This document shows positions 45,230 through 53,859 of a stretch of 64,000 nucleotides of DNA, one piece after another. The stretch comes from Acidiferrobacterales bacterium (lineage in GTDB: Bacteria; Pseudomonadota; Gammaproteobacteria; Acidiferrobacterales; SZUA-150). Each line of letters opens with the position of its first letter. The stretch's first letter is position 1. The notes below the pieces were generated by a model. The model saw only the letters and a list, made by a program, of their open reading frames with translations. It had not been told where the DNA came from and searched no databases. The DNA lies in the NCBI GenBank assembly GCA_947258385.1, contig CAMYII010000096.1:1-64000 (forward strand), read 5' to 3'. A program made the translations under genes and the position numbers.

Positions 45230-46622
45230 CGCTGCCGCCCCATGCCAGGCTAAAAGCAACCGCGACCGCTCCCGCCTAGGTGCGCGGCTGCCGTCGCTGT
45301 GGGTTGCTGTCGTCCTTGGATTCCTGGGTTGCGGTCCGGCCGCCTATGCGGAGGACCTGACAGAGGTATTACGGCTCGGCAGGCAACACGACCCCACCTA
45401 TCTGGAGGCCAAGGCCGCCTACAAGGCGGAAAAAGAAACACTGCCCCAGGCGAGGGCGTTGTTGCTGCCGAACATCAGCGCCAGCGCCAATCGCACCCGC
45501 TTCGATAATGAAACAACTACAAAAGATTCCGGTGGTCCTGATGAAACAAGTGATGTGACTTTTAGCGGCACGGGATACAGCCTCAGTTTAACGCAGCCCC
45601 TGTACAACGCCGCCCTGTTCGCGGGCCTCAAACAGGCCAAGGTCACGGTTCGCAAAGCGCAAGCCGAGTTCGCTGCCGCCGAACAGGCCTTATTCATCCG
45701 GGTGGCGCAGGCGTATTTCGGCTTGTTGCTGGCACACGTCGGTGTCGATCTCGCTGTCGCGGAAAAAACCGCCAACAAGACCCAACTTGATCTGGCCAAT
45801 GCCAGACTCGAGGTCGGGCTTGGTACCATCACCGACGTCCATGACGCAAAGGCACGCTACGAGCTTGGTGAAGCCCAGGAAATCGAGGCGACCAATGCGC
45901 TCGACGATGCCCGCGAGGCCTTGCGAGAGCTCACCGCACGCACCATTGAGCAGGTCGCGCGTCCGCGCCCGGGATACCCGCTCGTGAGTCCCGATCCTCC
46001 GGATATCGATATTTGGATGCAGAAAGCGCTGGCACAAAATCTCTCCGTGATCGCCGCCGAGGCGGGCGCGGAGATTGCCCGCCAGGAAATCCGCCGCCAG
46101 CGCGCCGGCCATTTCCCGACCGTGGATATTGTCGGTAGCAGCTCGAGCGATGATGACGTTCGCAGCGTCGTTGCCCCGGATACCGAAATAGAGCGAGATA
46201 GCAACAGTATAGGGGTGGAGCTCAATTTACCGCTCATCCAGGGCGGACTGGTCAGCTCGCTGACCGCAGAGGCCAAACACCGTTATGATGCCGCGACGCA
46301 GGCCTATGAGCGTGAACGACGCAACACCGTGCGCACCACACGGTCCGCCTATCTCGGTGTCAGCAGCGGCGTGAAGAGGATCCGCGCCCTGAATCAGGCG
46401 GTTATTGCCAGCGAAAGCGCGCTGGAGGCAAAGCAAGAGGGCTTTCAGGCCGGGATCGAAACCAACATCGACGTGCTGAATGCTCAACGTGACCTGTTCC
46501 GCGCAAAACGCGACTACGTCGATGCGCACTATGACTACATTATCAATATCTTGCTGCTGAAACAGGCCGCCGGCATTCTCGCCGAAAGTGATTTGCTTGA
46601 GATAAACAAGTGGCTTGAATGA
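45186..46622 (+). CDS. tolC: TolC-family outer-membrane efflux protein
   Basis: Predicted trimeric outer-membrane channel serving type I secretion and RND/MFS efflux pumps. The mature part begins at EDLTEVLRLGRQHDPTYLEA; two coiled-coil repeats (QAYFGLLLAHVGVDLAVAEK, DVLNAQRDLFRAKRDYVDAH) and strands such as GYSLSLTQPLYNAALF and SIGVELNLPLIQGG are typical. The hydrophobic signal LWVAVVLGFLGCGPAAYA has no start codon directly before it. The nearest in-frame ATG is 45186, inside the rhodanese gene, giving an unusually long n-region of about 35 residues. The frame is open upstream to 44979. An indel near 45230-45280 is another explanation. Confidence 0.88.
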   Translation: MLGPGRSTRRCRSINAAAPCQAKSNRDRSRLGARLPSLWVAVVLGFLGCGPAAYAEDLTEVLRLGRQHDPTYLEAKAAYKAEKETLPQARALLLPNISASANRTRFDNETTTKDSGGPDETSDVTFSGTGYSLSLTQPLYNAALFAGLKQAKVTVRKAQAEFAAAEQALFIRVAQAYFGLLLAHVGVDLAVAEKTANKTQLDLANARLEVGLGTITDVHDAKARYELGEAQEIEATNALDDAREALRELTARTIEQVARPRPGYPLVSPDPPDIDIWMQKALAQNLSVIAAEAGAEIARQEIRRQRAGHFPTVDIVGSSSSDDDVRSVVAPDTEIERDSNSIGVELNLPLIQGGLVSSLTAEAKHRYDAATQAYERERRNTVRTTRSAYLGVSSGVKRIRALNQAVIASESALEAKQEGFQAGIETNIDVLNAQRDLFRAKRDYVDAHYDYIINILLLKQAAGILAESDLLEINKWLE

Positions 46623-47041
46623 GCAACACTCGATTTTCAACACCGGAGGAGGCCGAGGCCGGCTTTTACAAGGCCTTTGAGGATGGTAACCTGGAGGCGA
46701 TGATGGCCGTGTGGGATACCGGCGGCGATATGGTCTGCATACACCCCTTACGCCCCAGACTGCTCGGATTAGACCTCATCAAAAAAAGCTGGTCTCAGAT
46801 ATTTCGCCATTCCCCGAAGATGAAGATTGTGATCAACAACCGGCAGCACCTGCAGATCGGCGATCTGGCCGTGCATGTGTTACACGAGAACTTCTTGATT
46901 GAAGGTGAGGCCGGGGACCAGTCCCCAGTGCTCGCAACAAACATATACCGATTGACAGACCTTGGTTGGCGCATGATCCTGCACCATGCCTCCCCATTAA
47001 CAAGAACAGCCCCTGACACCGGACCACCGGTATTGCATTGA
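46619..47041 (+). CDS. SnoaL/NTF2-like protein
   Basis: A 140-residue protein with NTF2-like (SnoaL/DUF4440-type) features: EEAEAGFYKAFEDGNLEAMM, GDMVCIHPLRPRLLGLDLIK, KIVINNRQHLQIGDLAVHVL and LATNIYRLTDLGWRMILHHA. It overlaps the tolC stop by 4 bases (ATGA), so translation is coupled. Such small cone-like folds may bind ligands or act as enzymes; the role here is unknown. The same gene often follows tolC in related genomes. Confidence 0.85.
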   Translation: MSNTRFSTPEEAEAGFYKAFEDGNLEAMMAVWDTGGDMVCIHPLRPRLLGLDLIKKSWSQIFRHSPKMKIVINNRQHLQIGDLAVHVLHENFLIEGEAGDQSPVLATNIYRLTDLGWRMILHHASPLTRTAPDTGPPVLH

Positions 47042-47147
47042 TAACGGACATTCGGCGCCAAGGAAACGAAGACGCTGACTGTCCGTAGTTAAGTGATAAA
47101 ACGACTTGGCCTCCGGTCAATGATGGCTGCCGCATTAACTTTTTTTC

Positions 47148-47159
47148 GACCGATCGGTC
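47148..47159. promoter_or_regulatory. Perfect 12-bp palindrome GACCGATCGGTC in a convergent intergenic region
   Basis: GACCGATCGGTC lies between the convergent NTF2 gene and waaA, right after a T7 run. It resembles TetR-type half-sites in form, but no regulator gene is near, and the place is more typical of a terminator than of an operator. It may be chance. Confidence 0.2.
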
Positions 47160-47185
47160 TGATTCAATACGACACAGCGGAAACA

Positions 47186-48478
47186 TTATGCCGGTAGCAA
47201 CTCATTGATCAGTACGAGTGTTTGTTCCAGCGCGCCCCGGTTGTCTTCGACCATGTTTTTTCCAGCCTGACCGGCCTCGTACCGGAGGTTGGGCTCACTG
47301 AGATAGTTAGTGACCGCGCTGGCCAACTGTGATTCATTTTGCACCTGGATTCCCGCACCCCGCTCCAATGCCAGGGCGCTGATTTCCTTGAAATTGAACA
47401 TGTGCGGGCCGAATATCATAGGCTTACCGACCGCGGCTGCCTCCAGAAGATTATGCCCGCCTGTTGGAACCAGGCTGCCGCCAATGAAGGCCAGGTCCGA
47501 GGCGGCGAAAAACATAAGCAATTCGCCCATGGTATCTCCCACAAGGATATCAACAGTCTCCTCCAGCGGCCCACGTACCTTGCTGCGAAGCGCGACGCGA
47601 AAACCAGCCTTTCGGCACAGTCTGGCAACCGGTGCGAAACGCTCCGGATGCCTCGGTACAAGAACCAATAGCAGATTCGCAAACCGCGTCTTGATCTCCC
47701 GGAATGCGGTAAGCAACCTCTCGTCCTCGCCTTCATGCGTGCTTGCCGCCACCCATACCGGCCTCGCGGCACCCCACTCCCGGCGCAACGCCTCTCCCGA
47801 TTCGAGTACGCTGGCAGGGAGAGTCATGTCAAACTTCATACTGCCGGTAACGCGGATGATCCACTCAGGAGCCCCCAGAGCGAGCAGACGCTCTGCATCC
47901 GCCTGCGACTGTACCGCCATTTTACTGACTTGCTGTAACGTTGATTTAACAAGCCGAGCAATTTTTTTATATCCGCGCAGGGATGACTCCGAGAGCCGGA
48001 CATTGGCGATGATGATCGGTATATTGCGTTGATGACAGGTATGAAAGATATTCGGCCACAGCTCGGTTTCCATGATCACTGCGATTTTCGGCCGCACACG
48101 GTCAAGGAAACGGTTTACAGCGGAAGGCAGGTCATAAGGCACATAACTGTGGGCAACCTTATCTCCGAATAGCAACCCCACCTGCTCGGAGCCGGTTGGG
48201 GTTGTTGTGGTGATCATGATGCTACCGCCCGGATGGCGCTCTAACAGATTGTTAACAAGTGGGGCTGCCGCGCGCACCTCACCAACAGATACCGCATGAA
48301 TCCAAATAATTTGCGAGGTCTCAGAGTTTGGAATGAATCCGAACCGCTCGTGCCACCGATACCAGTAGGCTGGATTGCGAAAACCGCGCCAGATGAGCCG
48401 CACGAATAAAAGTGGAAGCAACAAATAAAGCAGTAGTGAATACCAACGGATCAAGTCTGACCTGCCTGTCTTACGCAC
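47186..48478 (-). CDS. waaA: 3-deoxy-D-manno-octulosonic acid (Kdo) transferase WaaA
   Basis: A 430-residue inner-membrane-anchored enzyme that adds Kdo to lipid IVA from CMP-Kdo. The N-terminal hydrophobic helix LIRWYSLLLYLLLPLLFVRL is followed by the GT-B motifs IWIHAVSVGEVRAAAPLV, TTTTPTGSEQV, AVIMETELWPNIF, VWVAASTHEGEDE and GGSLVPTGGHNLLEAAAVGKP. The final GlyGly motif and HNLLE are conserved. Length matches E. coli WaaA (425). It is the last gene of the LPS locus before the tolC group. Confidence 0.97.
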   Translation of the reverse strand: MRKTGRSDLIRWYSLLLYLLLPLLFVRLIWRGFRNPAYWYRWHERFGFIPNSETSQIIWIHAVSVGEVRAAAPLVNNLLERHPGGSIMITTTTPTGSEQVGLLFGDKVAHSYVPYDLPSAVNRFLDRVRPKIAVIMETELWPNIFHTCHQRNIPIIIANVRLSESSLRGYKKIARLVKSTLQQVSKMAVQSQADAERLLALGAPEWIIRVTGSMKFDMTLPASVLESGEALRREWGAARPVWVAASTHEGEDERLLTAFREIKTRFANLLLVLVPRHPERFAPVARLCRKAGFRVALRSKVRGPLEETVDILVGDTMGELLMFFAASDLAFIGGSLVPTGGHNLLEAAAVGKPMIFGPHMFNFKEISALALERGAGIQVQNESQLASAVTNYLSEPNLRYEAGQAGKNMVEDNRGALEQTLVLINELLPA

Positions 48479-48848
48479 AGCGAAATCATCGACACATTTG
48501 GGCAGTCAATGCCTTCTTACATCCAAAGCGGTGAAACCAGCTATTGCGACACGGCTGCATAGTTGCAGGTTGCAGAAAAACAGATCTTCCAGCGACCCGC
48601 CAGGCACCACCGGATGTGCCGCATCGGGAATCAAACATGTCAGTGTTCAACTCTCGGAACCGGCCGCGGACAAATCTGCCCGGAGCAGATTTGCGCGCAA
48701 GCCCCGAAGGGGTGAGCCGCAGGGAAGCGGCGAGCACAAATCCGCCGGGGGCGAGAAGCGGTACATGGTTGTACCGCCTGCGGACCTAAGGCTGCAATAA
48801 GTCCATGGATGGATCGTTTCAGCATCCTGTTGGTGTCATGGTGAGACG
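48479..48848. other. Intergenic region holding a family 2 repeat block
   Basis: About 370 bases between waaA and the methyltransferase gene, most of it (48597-48800) family 2 repeat. The remaining edges show no gene. No waaA promoter is recognisable. Confidence 0.5.
48597..48800 (+). repeat. Dispersed repeat, family 2, copy d (long block)
   Basis: Contains CCAGGCACCACCGGATGTGC, GGAATCAAACATGTCAGTG, AGCCCCGAAGGGGTGAGCCG and CAAATCCGCCGGGGGCGAG, then GGTACATGGTTGTACC. All have inverted counterparts in 41502-41780. CAGTGTTCAACTCTCGG also matches. The block lies between waaA and the methyltransferase gene. Confidence 0.75.
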
Positions 48849-49580
48849 TCAAGAACCGACTCCGGAATCCCCAACGCGGATAATGCCGATTCCGATTTTG
48901 CGTCCCGACCCTTCGCTGCCGATCAGCTCCATAGAGTCATATTTATCGCGCACTTCGTTCCAGAACCTGTCAACCTGGATATCGGGCAAATCGGGACGAG
49001 CCAGAATATCATGAAATCCGATGAGACCACCGGGCCGAACAAGAGATCCATAGTCGTGAAAGTCGGCCTTGACTCCGTCATAAGTATGGTCACCATCGAT
49101 GAACGCGAAGTCAATCGGCTTGTTATCGAAAATTTTGACCACTTCAGCTCGCGTCTCCACCTTGTGCGAATCCTTTCGCAGAAGCTTGAGCGTCTGTCCG
49201 GAGCGGGCAAACGACTGATAGAAAGGCATTCGGCAGGCGGGATACGCTCCACCAAACTCCCCTCCCGGCAGGTCCACGCTGACGATCGTGGCGTCTGCGA
49301 CGGCGGCCTGTACCCAAAGGTATAAAGTGCCGCCTCTGGCAGTCCCGATTTCCAGTATGCGGCGTGGCCCAAGTTCGAGCACCGCTTTATACAGCGATTC
49401 TATTTCCTCTGGATTCTGACGCGGCTCTATGGTCTTAAAAAAGCCTCTGCCACGATAAACAAAAGGCACCGCAAAGCGGGATTCTTTGGACAGCAGCTTT
49501 GCTTCAAGGGCCTGCAATTGACGTCGTCCACGCTCACGGTGAGTATTACTCATTAAATTGTAAAATGTATTTTTCAACAT
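48849..49580 (-). CDS. Class I SAM-dependent methyltransferase
   Basis: A 243-residue methyltransferase of the Methyltransf_24 type. RRILEIGTARGGTLYLWVQ (SAM site), IVSVDLPGGEFGGAYPACRM, IDFAFIDGDHTYDGVKADFH and GGLIGFHDILARPD are characteristic. The target is probably a sugar or surface glycan, given the neighbouring glycosyltransferases; the exact acceptor is unknown. FkbM-type and GT genes lie upstream on the same strand. Confidence 0.88.
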   Translation of the reverse strand: MLKNTFYNLMSNTHRERGRRQLQALEAKLLSKESRFAVPFVYRGRGFFKTIEPRQNPEEIESLYKAVLELGPRRILEIGTARGGTLYLWVQAAVADATIVSVDLPGGEFGGAYPACRMPFYQSFARSGQTLKLLRKDSHKVETRAEVVKIFDNKPIDFAFIDGDHTYDGVKADFHDYGSLVRPGGLIGFHDILARPDLPDIQVDRFWNEVRDKYDSMELIGSEGSGRKIGIGIIRVGDSGVGS

Positions 49581-49641
49581 AAAAAATTATCCAGTAACAA
49601 CGCTATTATAAAACTTGCTGACTTCTTCCGCCATCATTGCG

Positions 49642-50373
49642 TCAAATATCCAGGCGTTGAGCATGAACAAATACTGCGTTGGCCCACATCAATAGGCCAT
49701 TATCGGCATACTTGGGCTTAAAGATATCAAAAAGCACAAATCCGTATTGCCGCAAAAGCAGATCTATCTCGCTGTAGATTGCACCGCCTTCATACGATGG
49801 GTTGAATAGTATCTCCGTGTATACCAACAAAGCCGAGGATTGCAGTACCTCCCGGGCTCCCCGCATGGCCTGCAGCTCTCCGCCCTGAATATCAAACTTC
49901 ATGAGTTGTATTGGCAAATCGCCATGTCGCTTCGCCCAACCATCGATGGTTACCGCTTCCACTTCCTCTACTTTACGCACCACAGACTCTTGCGGATACA
50001 TGCCCTTTAACCGGTCACTGGGCATGAAAAGTGATGTACTGCCTGGAGACTCGGTCACCTGCAGCCTCACTTTTTCTTCCCTGTCAGACAAAGCCAAAAA
50101 CTGCGGTCGAAACCGCGGCTGCTGCCGGGCATATTCCCGAAGTGTCTCTGTATATAATGGATTGGGTTCAAACCCATACGCCTGCGCCCGTGGAAACAGC
50201 CGCAATAACCTTCTTGAGATGCGGCCATTGCTCGCGCCCGCATCGATGATTCCAGTGACCTCTCGCTGCCGAAGAAGGCGTGCGATGACGGCGTATGGCT
50301 CATCGAATGAAGCCAGATTTCCTCTGCTGCCCGATGTCAGTTTTCGCATCAGCGACTTGATCGGATTAGCCAT
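49642..50373 (-). CDS. FkbM-family methyltransferase
   Basis: A 243-residue SAM-dependent O-methyltransferase-like protein. TGIIDAGASNGRISRRLLRL (SAM motif), YGFEPNPLYTETLREYA, VTIDGWAKRHGDLPIQLMKF and DIQGGELQAMRGAREVLQ are FkbM features. FkbM proteins methylate sugar hydroxyls. Together with the next methyltransferase and GT genes it points to a modified core or O-chain sugar. Confidence 0.9.
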   Translation of the reverse strand: MANPIKSLMRKLTSGSRGNLASFDEPYAVIARLLRQREVTGIIDAGASNGRISRRLLRLFPRAQAYGFEPNPLYTETLREYARQQPRFRPQFLALSDREEKVRLQVTESPGSTSLFMPSDRLKGMYPQESVVRKVEEVEAVTIDGWAKRHGDLPIQLMKFDIQGGELQAMRGAREVLQSSALLVYTEILFNPSYEGGAIYSEIDLLLRQYGFVLFDIFKPKYADNGLLMWANAVFVHAQRLDI

Positions 50374-50467
50374 AAGTCAGACGTCTTCCATTAAGAAAAA
50401 AATGAAGCCAAAAATTGAATAAGCTGCCATATAACTTGCGCGATTAAACTTTTTTGCTCTCCGCAAA

Positions 50468-51466
50468 CTACGTTGGCTGGTGTGCAGGGGCGTTGTAGCC
50501 GTTTGACAAGACATTAAACAACTGCTCTGCCACGGTCCCTAAATTATGCCGTTGCACGACGAAATCCCTACCGCATTTTCCCATCGATCTCAGCCGCGCG
50601 CGGTCATTGATGAGGCTTTCCAATGACTCCAGCCATTCGCCTTGAGTCTGCACCGCTATGCTGTTTGTTTCGTTAAGAATCTCGGCCGTCGCGCCGAGCA
50701 CATTGCCGACCACCGGCACGCCGCAGGCGAGATATTGAATCGCCTTAATCGGGGATTTTCCCTTGGAGTATTCCTCAGATGGCAACGGTAAAAGACCGAT
50801 ATCCAGTTTCTGCACAAACCCAACCTCTTCACCCGGACTGAATGGGTGATACTCATAGGGGCAACGCAACTGCGGCCTTCTACCGGAGAATATGGCCAAC
50901 TTCAGGAACGGGTATCGTTCTGTAAGGGTCGACAGTACGGGCTCAATCCTTTCTATATTTCTTAGATTGACCGGGGCGCCCGCCCAGCCGATCGTCAGCT
51001 GCTCGGTCGCCGCCCTTTCGCGAGGCTTCCATCTATTCATATCGATCGCCATTGGTATCACTACTACAGCGGATGAATGCGCTCTCGCATAACGTGCAAG
51101 ATACTCATTCGCCGTGGTTACGACATCGGCTTCCCGCAGCCACAAATGAAGCCGTCTCCTCACCCTGAGAGATGTCAACAACGAGTGGGGCTTACCTGGT
51201 CGTGTATAGATTGCATCATCAAAGTCGAACAGCGTCCGACGGCCGCTTCTTATAATCCTCTTTGCAAGGGAACAGCGAAACAGACATTTCTGATTGAACA
51301 CCAGATCATAGTCCACCAGTGAACCAATAAAGGCTGAGTTGATCTCCTTGCGCCGCACATAGTCGACTTCTACGCCCCTTGTTTTCAGGAAATCTTCGTA
51401 CTGGGCGATTCGGTACTTGGTGCTTCCCTTCTCCAAATCCCGGCTACTGATAACTAATACCCGCAT
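50468..51466 (-). CDS. Glycosyltransferase family 4-like
   Basis: A 332-residue GT-B-fold transferase. Visible features are VDYDLVFNQKCLFRCSLAKR, FDFDDAIYTRP, LTIGWAGAPVNLRNIERIEP and GLLPLPSEEYSKGKSPIKAI followed by LACGVPVVGNVLGATAEIL. The last part is the family's nucleotide-sugar site, with Glu/Lys positions in a slightly unusual order. Acceptor unknown. The start is directly next to a small ORF, 51467-51622. Confidence 0.85.
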   Translation of the reverse strand: MRVLVISSRDLEKGSTKYRIAQYEDFLKTRGVEVDYVRRKEINSAFIGSLVDYDLVFNQKCLFRCSLAKRIIRSGRRTLFDFDDAIYTRPGKPHSLLTSLRVRRRLHLWLREADVVTTANEYLARYARAHSSAVVVIPMAIDMNRWKPRERAATEQLTIGWAGAPVNLRNIERIEPVLSTLTERYPFLKLAIFSGRRPQLRCPYEYHPFSPGEEVGFVQKLDIGLLPLPSEEYSKGKSPIKAIQYLACGVPVVGNVLGATAEILNETNSIAVQTQGEWLESLESLINDRARLRSMGKCGRDFVVQRHNLGTVAEQLFNVLSNGYNAPAHQPT

Positions 51467-51622
51467 CTATACAAATCCCGCGCTCTCATACGGACCATGC
51501 ACATTGCCGCCCATGCCGGCACCCTTGCGGCCCGGCATCGGGGCCATGCATGTTCCAGGACCCATCGGCAAGCGACGCTTTTTCAGGTCGCGATGATGCC
51601 ATAGGACACGTACAGATGACAT
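51467..51622 (-). CDS. Possible 51-residue ORF abutting the glycosyltransferase start
   Basis: ATG 51622 to TAG 51467; the stop codon directly touches the ATG of the next gene, which suggests possible translational coupling. The product has a Gly/Met/Pro-rich tail, MGPGTCMAPMPGRKGAGMGG, and a basic N-terminal part. I do not recognise the family. It may be chance. Confidence 0.25.
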   Translation of the reverse strand: MSSVRVLWHHRDLKKRRLPMGPGTCMAPMPGRKGAGMGGNVHGPYESAGFV

Positions 51623-51847
51623 AGACCACGGCCCCGGGTCGGACACGGGGCACGTAGGGCATATCCTTGAAGAGCGCTTGGCTTCGGCGGAAATGTAGGC
51701 TACGATTCTGCGCCCAGGAAGGGATCGTCACGAGATCTGCAGGTCATTCCCGCCCTAATGGATCAGGATTGGCGATCTTACCGTAAAATCACCCTCTTGA
51801 TTATCATCGGAGAATGAGGTTTTTCCGATGTCTGGCCCAGAGATGTA
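51623..51847. other. Divergent intergenic region, no gene seen
   Basis: About 225 bases between the divergent GT4-like gene and the WaaG-like gene. It probably holds both promoters, but no clear boxes are visible. Confidence 0.3.
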
Positions 51848-52996
51848 ATGACCCAGTTCCGATTGGCCTTCGCAGTTGCCAAATACTTCAAATACGGCGG
51901 CATGCCGCGCAGCATGCTGCGTATCGCCCGGGAGTGCCTTGCCCGAGGGCACCGGGTGGATATCTTTACCGGGCGCTGGGAAGGCGACAAACCACCCGGG
52001 CTGACGGTGAATGAGTTCAAGCTGCGGGCGTTTACCAATCATGGCCGCAACGACGAACTGGCCGTGCGCTTCCACCAGGCGGTGGATGGCGGCAAATACG
52101 ACTGCCTCGTTGGTTTTACCAAAATCCCCGGCCTTGATATTTATTATGCCGGCGACCCCTGCCTCGCCGCTAAGCTGGCCGCCACAAAGCCGGGAATTTT
52201 TCGGTATCTCCCGCGCTACCGGGCGTTTCTGCGCCAGGAGGCGGAGGTGTTCAGGGCAGGCAAAAACACCGAGATATTGTTGATTGCGCACCAGGAGAAA
52301 GATAAATTCACTCACTACTATTCGACAGAAAACGAGCGCTTCCACTTGCTGCCTCCGGGTATCGACCGTGACCGATTGCTGGGGCAAATACCGGATCAAC
52401 AACACCGCCAGGCATTACGCGATGAGCTTGGTGTCGGCCGCGGGCAACGGCTTATCCTCAACGTCGGATCAGGGTTTCGCACCAAGGGGATTGACCGCGC
52501 GATTAGGGCATTAAGCGCATTGCCCGATCAAGTAAGGGCGATGGCACGGCTGGTAGTTGTAGGCAAAGGCAAGCCGGCACCCTATGTGCGCCTGGCCAGA
52601 AAATTGGGCGTCGCTGATCAGGTCATTTTTGCCGGCGCTCGCACGGACGTGGCTAGGTTTTACTATAGCGCTGATATACTGATTCACCCGGCATACACGG
52701 AGAACACCGGCACCACCTTAATAGAAGCGATGATCTGCGGGCTTCCGGTTCTGGCCACGGGAAATTGCGGTTTTGCCCATCATATTGTCCAGGCCCAGGC
52801 GGGCCTGATATGCCCTATGCCCTTCCAACAAGAAACGCTAAATCGCCTGCTGGTTGAAATGCTCGACCCGGTAAGGACAGCCGACTGGGGCATAAATGGC
52901 CAGAAATATTGCGCCACAACGGGCCTCTATAGCTTAATCGAAACGGCCGCGGATAAGATCGTCGCATGCGCCGAGCGGAATCATCGCAGGCGATGA
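51848..52996 (+). CDS. waaG: WaaG-like LPS core glycosyltransferase
   Basis: A 382-residue GT-B (GT4) transferase of the WaaG (heptose I glucosyl- or galactosyltransferase) type. RLAFAVAKYFKYGGMPRSML (donor/acceptor region), GRWEGDKPPGLTVNEF, VGFTKIPGLDIYYAGDPCLA, LILNVGSGFRTKGIDRAIRA and HPAYTENTGTTLIEAMICGL are characteristic. It would add a hexose to heptose of the inner core. It overlaps waaP by four bases (ATGA), matching the waaG-waaP order of Pseudomonas. Confidence 0.9.
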   Translation: MTQFRLAFAVAKYFKYGGMPRSMLRIARECLARGHRVDIFTGRWEGDKPPGLTVNEFKLRAFTNHGRNDELAVRFHQAVDGGKYDCLVGFTKIPGLDIYYAGDPCLAAKLAATKPGIFRYLPRYRAFLRQEAEVFRAGKNTEILLIAHQEKDKFTHYYSTENERFHLLPPGIDRDRLLGQIPDQQHRQALRDELGVGRGQRLILNVGSGFRTKGIDRAIRALSALPDQVRAMARLVVVGKGKPAPYVRLARKLGVADQVIFAGARTDVARFYYSADILIHPAYTENTGTTLIEAMICGLPVLATGNCGFAHHIVQAQAGLICPMPFQQETLNRLLVEMLDPVRTADWGINGQKYCATTGLYSLIETAADKIVACAERNHRRR

Positions 52997-53826
52997 TTTA
53001 CATACGTCCACAATACAGGCAACAATTCGAGAAAGAGCGTAGTGCCGACAATTTCTTCGCAATTGAGGGGGAAATTTCCAAACAATTACATAACAGGAAA
53101 ACCCTAAAATTTGAACGTGGCGGCAAAAGCTTTTTCATAAAATGTCACGCTGGCATAGGATGGCTCGAAATAATCAAGAATCTGGCAAACCTGCGTCTAC
53201 CCGTCCTGGGGGCGCGGACCGAATGGTTGGCCATTCAACGCGTCGCCGAGCTGGGCGTCTCGACGCTGACCGGCGTTGGGTATGGTGTAGAAGGCGTCAA
53301 CCCGGCACGCCAGCGTTCATTTCTGATTACCGAGGATCTCGGCGCAAACATCAGTATCGAGAAATTGGCGAAGGATTGGCGTTCCAGGCCACCCGATGTT
53401 CAATTGAAAAGGACGTTGATTCGCAAACTGGCGCATATCGCACGGCGTCTTCATGAGAACGGGGTCAACCATCGGGATTTTTATATCTGTCATTTCCTGC
53501 TTTGCTTGCCCGATGGCATTGAGGCCTTGAATCCGGAGAACCTGCAGGTCTATTTAATAGACCTGCACCGCGTTCAGCGCCGAAGAGTTACTCCGCAACG
53601 GTGGATCGCAAAGGACATCGGCGGGTTGCTGTTCTCCAGCCTGGATATCGGCCTGACCAGACGTGATCTGTTCCGTTTCATGAGGGCCTATCGCGGCAAA
53701 CCGTTGAGGACGACGCTTGAGACGGACAGGCGATTCTGGCGCAAGGTCCGGGCCAGGGCCCTGAAGCTGTATCGCTCGCACTGGAACAAAGAGCCGGGGA
53801 CGTTAATCGGCTTATTTAACCAATAG
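52993..53826 (+). CDS. waaP: LPS core heptose I kinase WaaP
   Basis: A 277-residue kinase-fold protein from ATG 52993 (overlaps waaG by four bases). FERGGKSFFIKCHAGIGWLE, LITEDLGANISIEK and the catalytic loop GVNHRDFYICHFLL (Asp of HRD) match WaaP. IDLHRVQRRRV corresponds to the metal-binding DFG-like segment. WaaP phosphorylates heptose I of the inner core from ATP; this is essential in Pseudomonas aeruginosa. The next gene encodes another kinase-like protein. Confidence 0.93.
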   Translation: MIYIRPQYRQQFEKERSADNFFAIEGEISKQLHNRKTLKFERGGKSFFIKCHAGIGWLEIIKNLANLRLPVLGARTEWLAIQRVAELGVSTLTGVGYGVEGVNPARQRSFLITEDLGANISIEKLAKDWRSRPPDVQLKRTLIRKLAHIARRLHENGVNHRDFYICHFLLCLPDGIEALNPENLQVYLIDLHRVQRRRVTPQRWIAKDIGGLLFSSLDIGLTRRDLFRFMRAYRGKPLRTTLETDRRFWRKVRARALKLYRSHWNKEPGTLIGLFNQ

Positions 53827-53859
53827 GCGGGCCGCCAGGCGGCCTATCAAGCGCAGGAA

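Noticed and set aside
47148-47159. TetR-like operator between the NTF2 gene and waaA
   Set aside because: Only 12 bases, between convergent genes and with no regulator near; kept only as a weak palindrome.
48498-48800. Plus-strand frames between waaA and the methyltransferase gene
   Set aside because: They overlap the family 2 repeat block; coding looks accidental.
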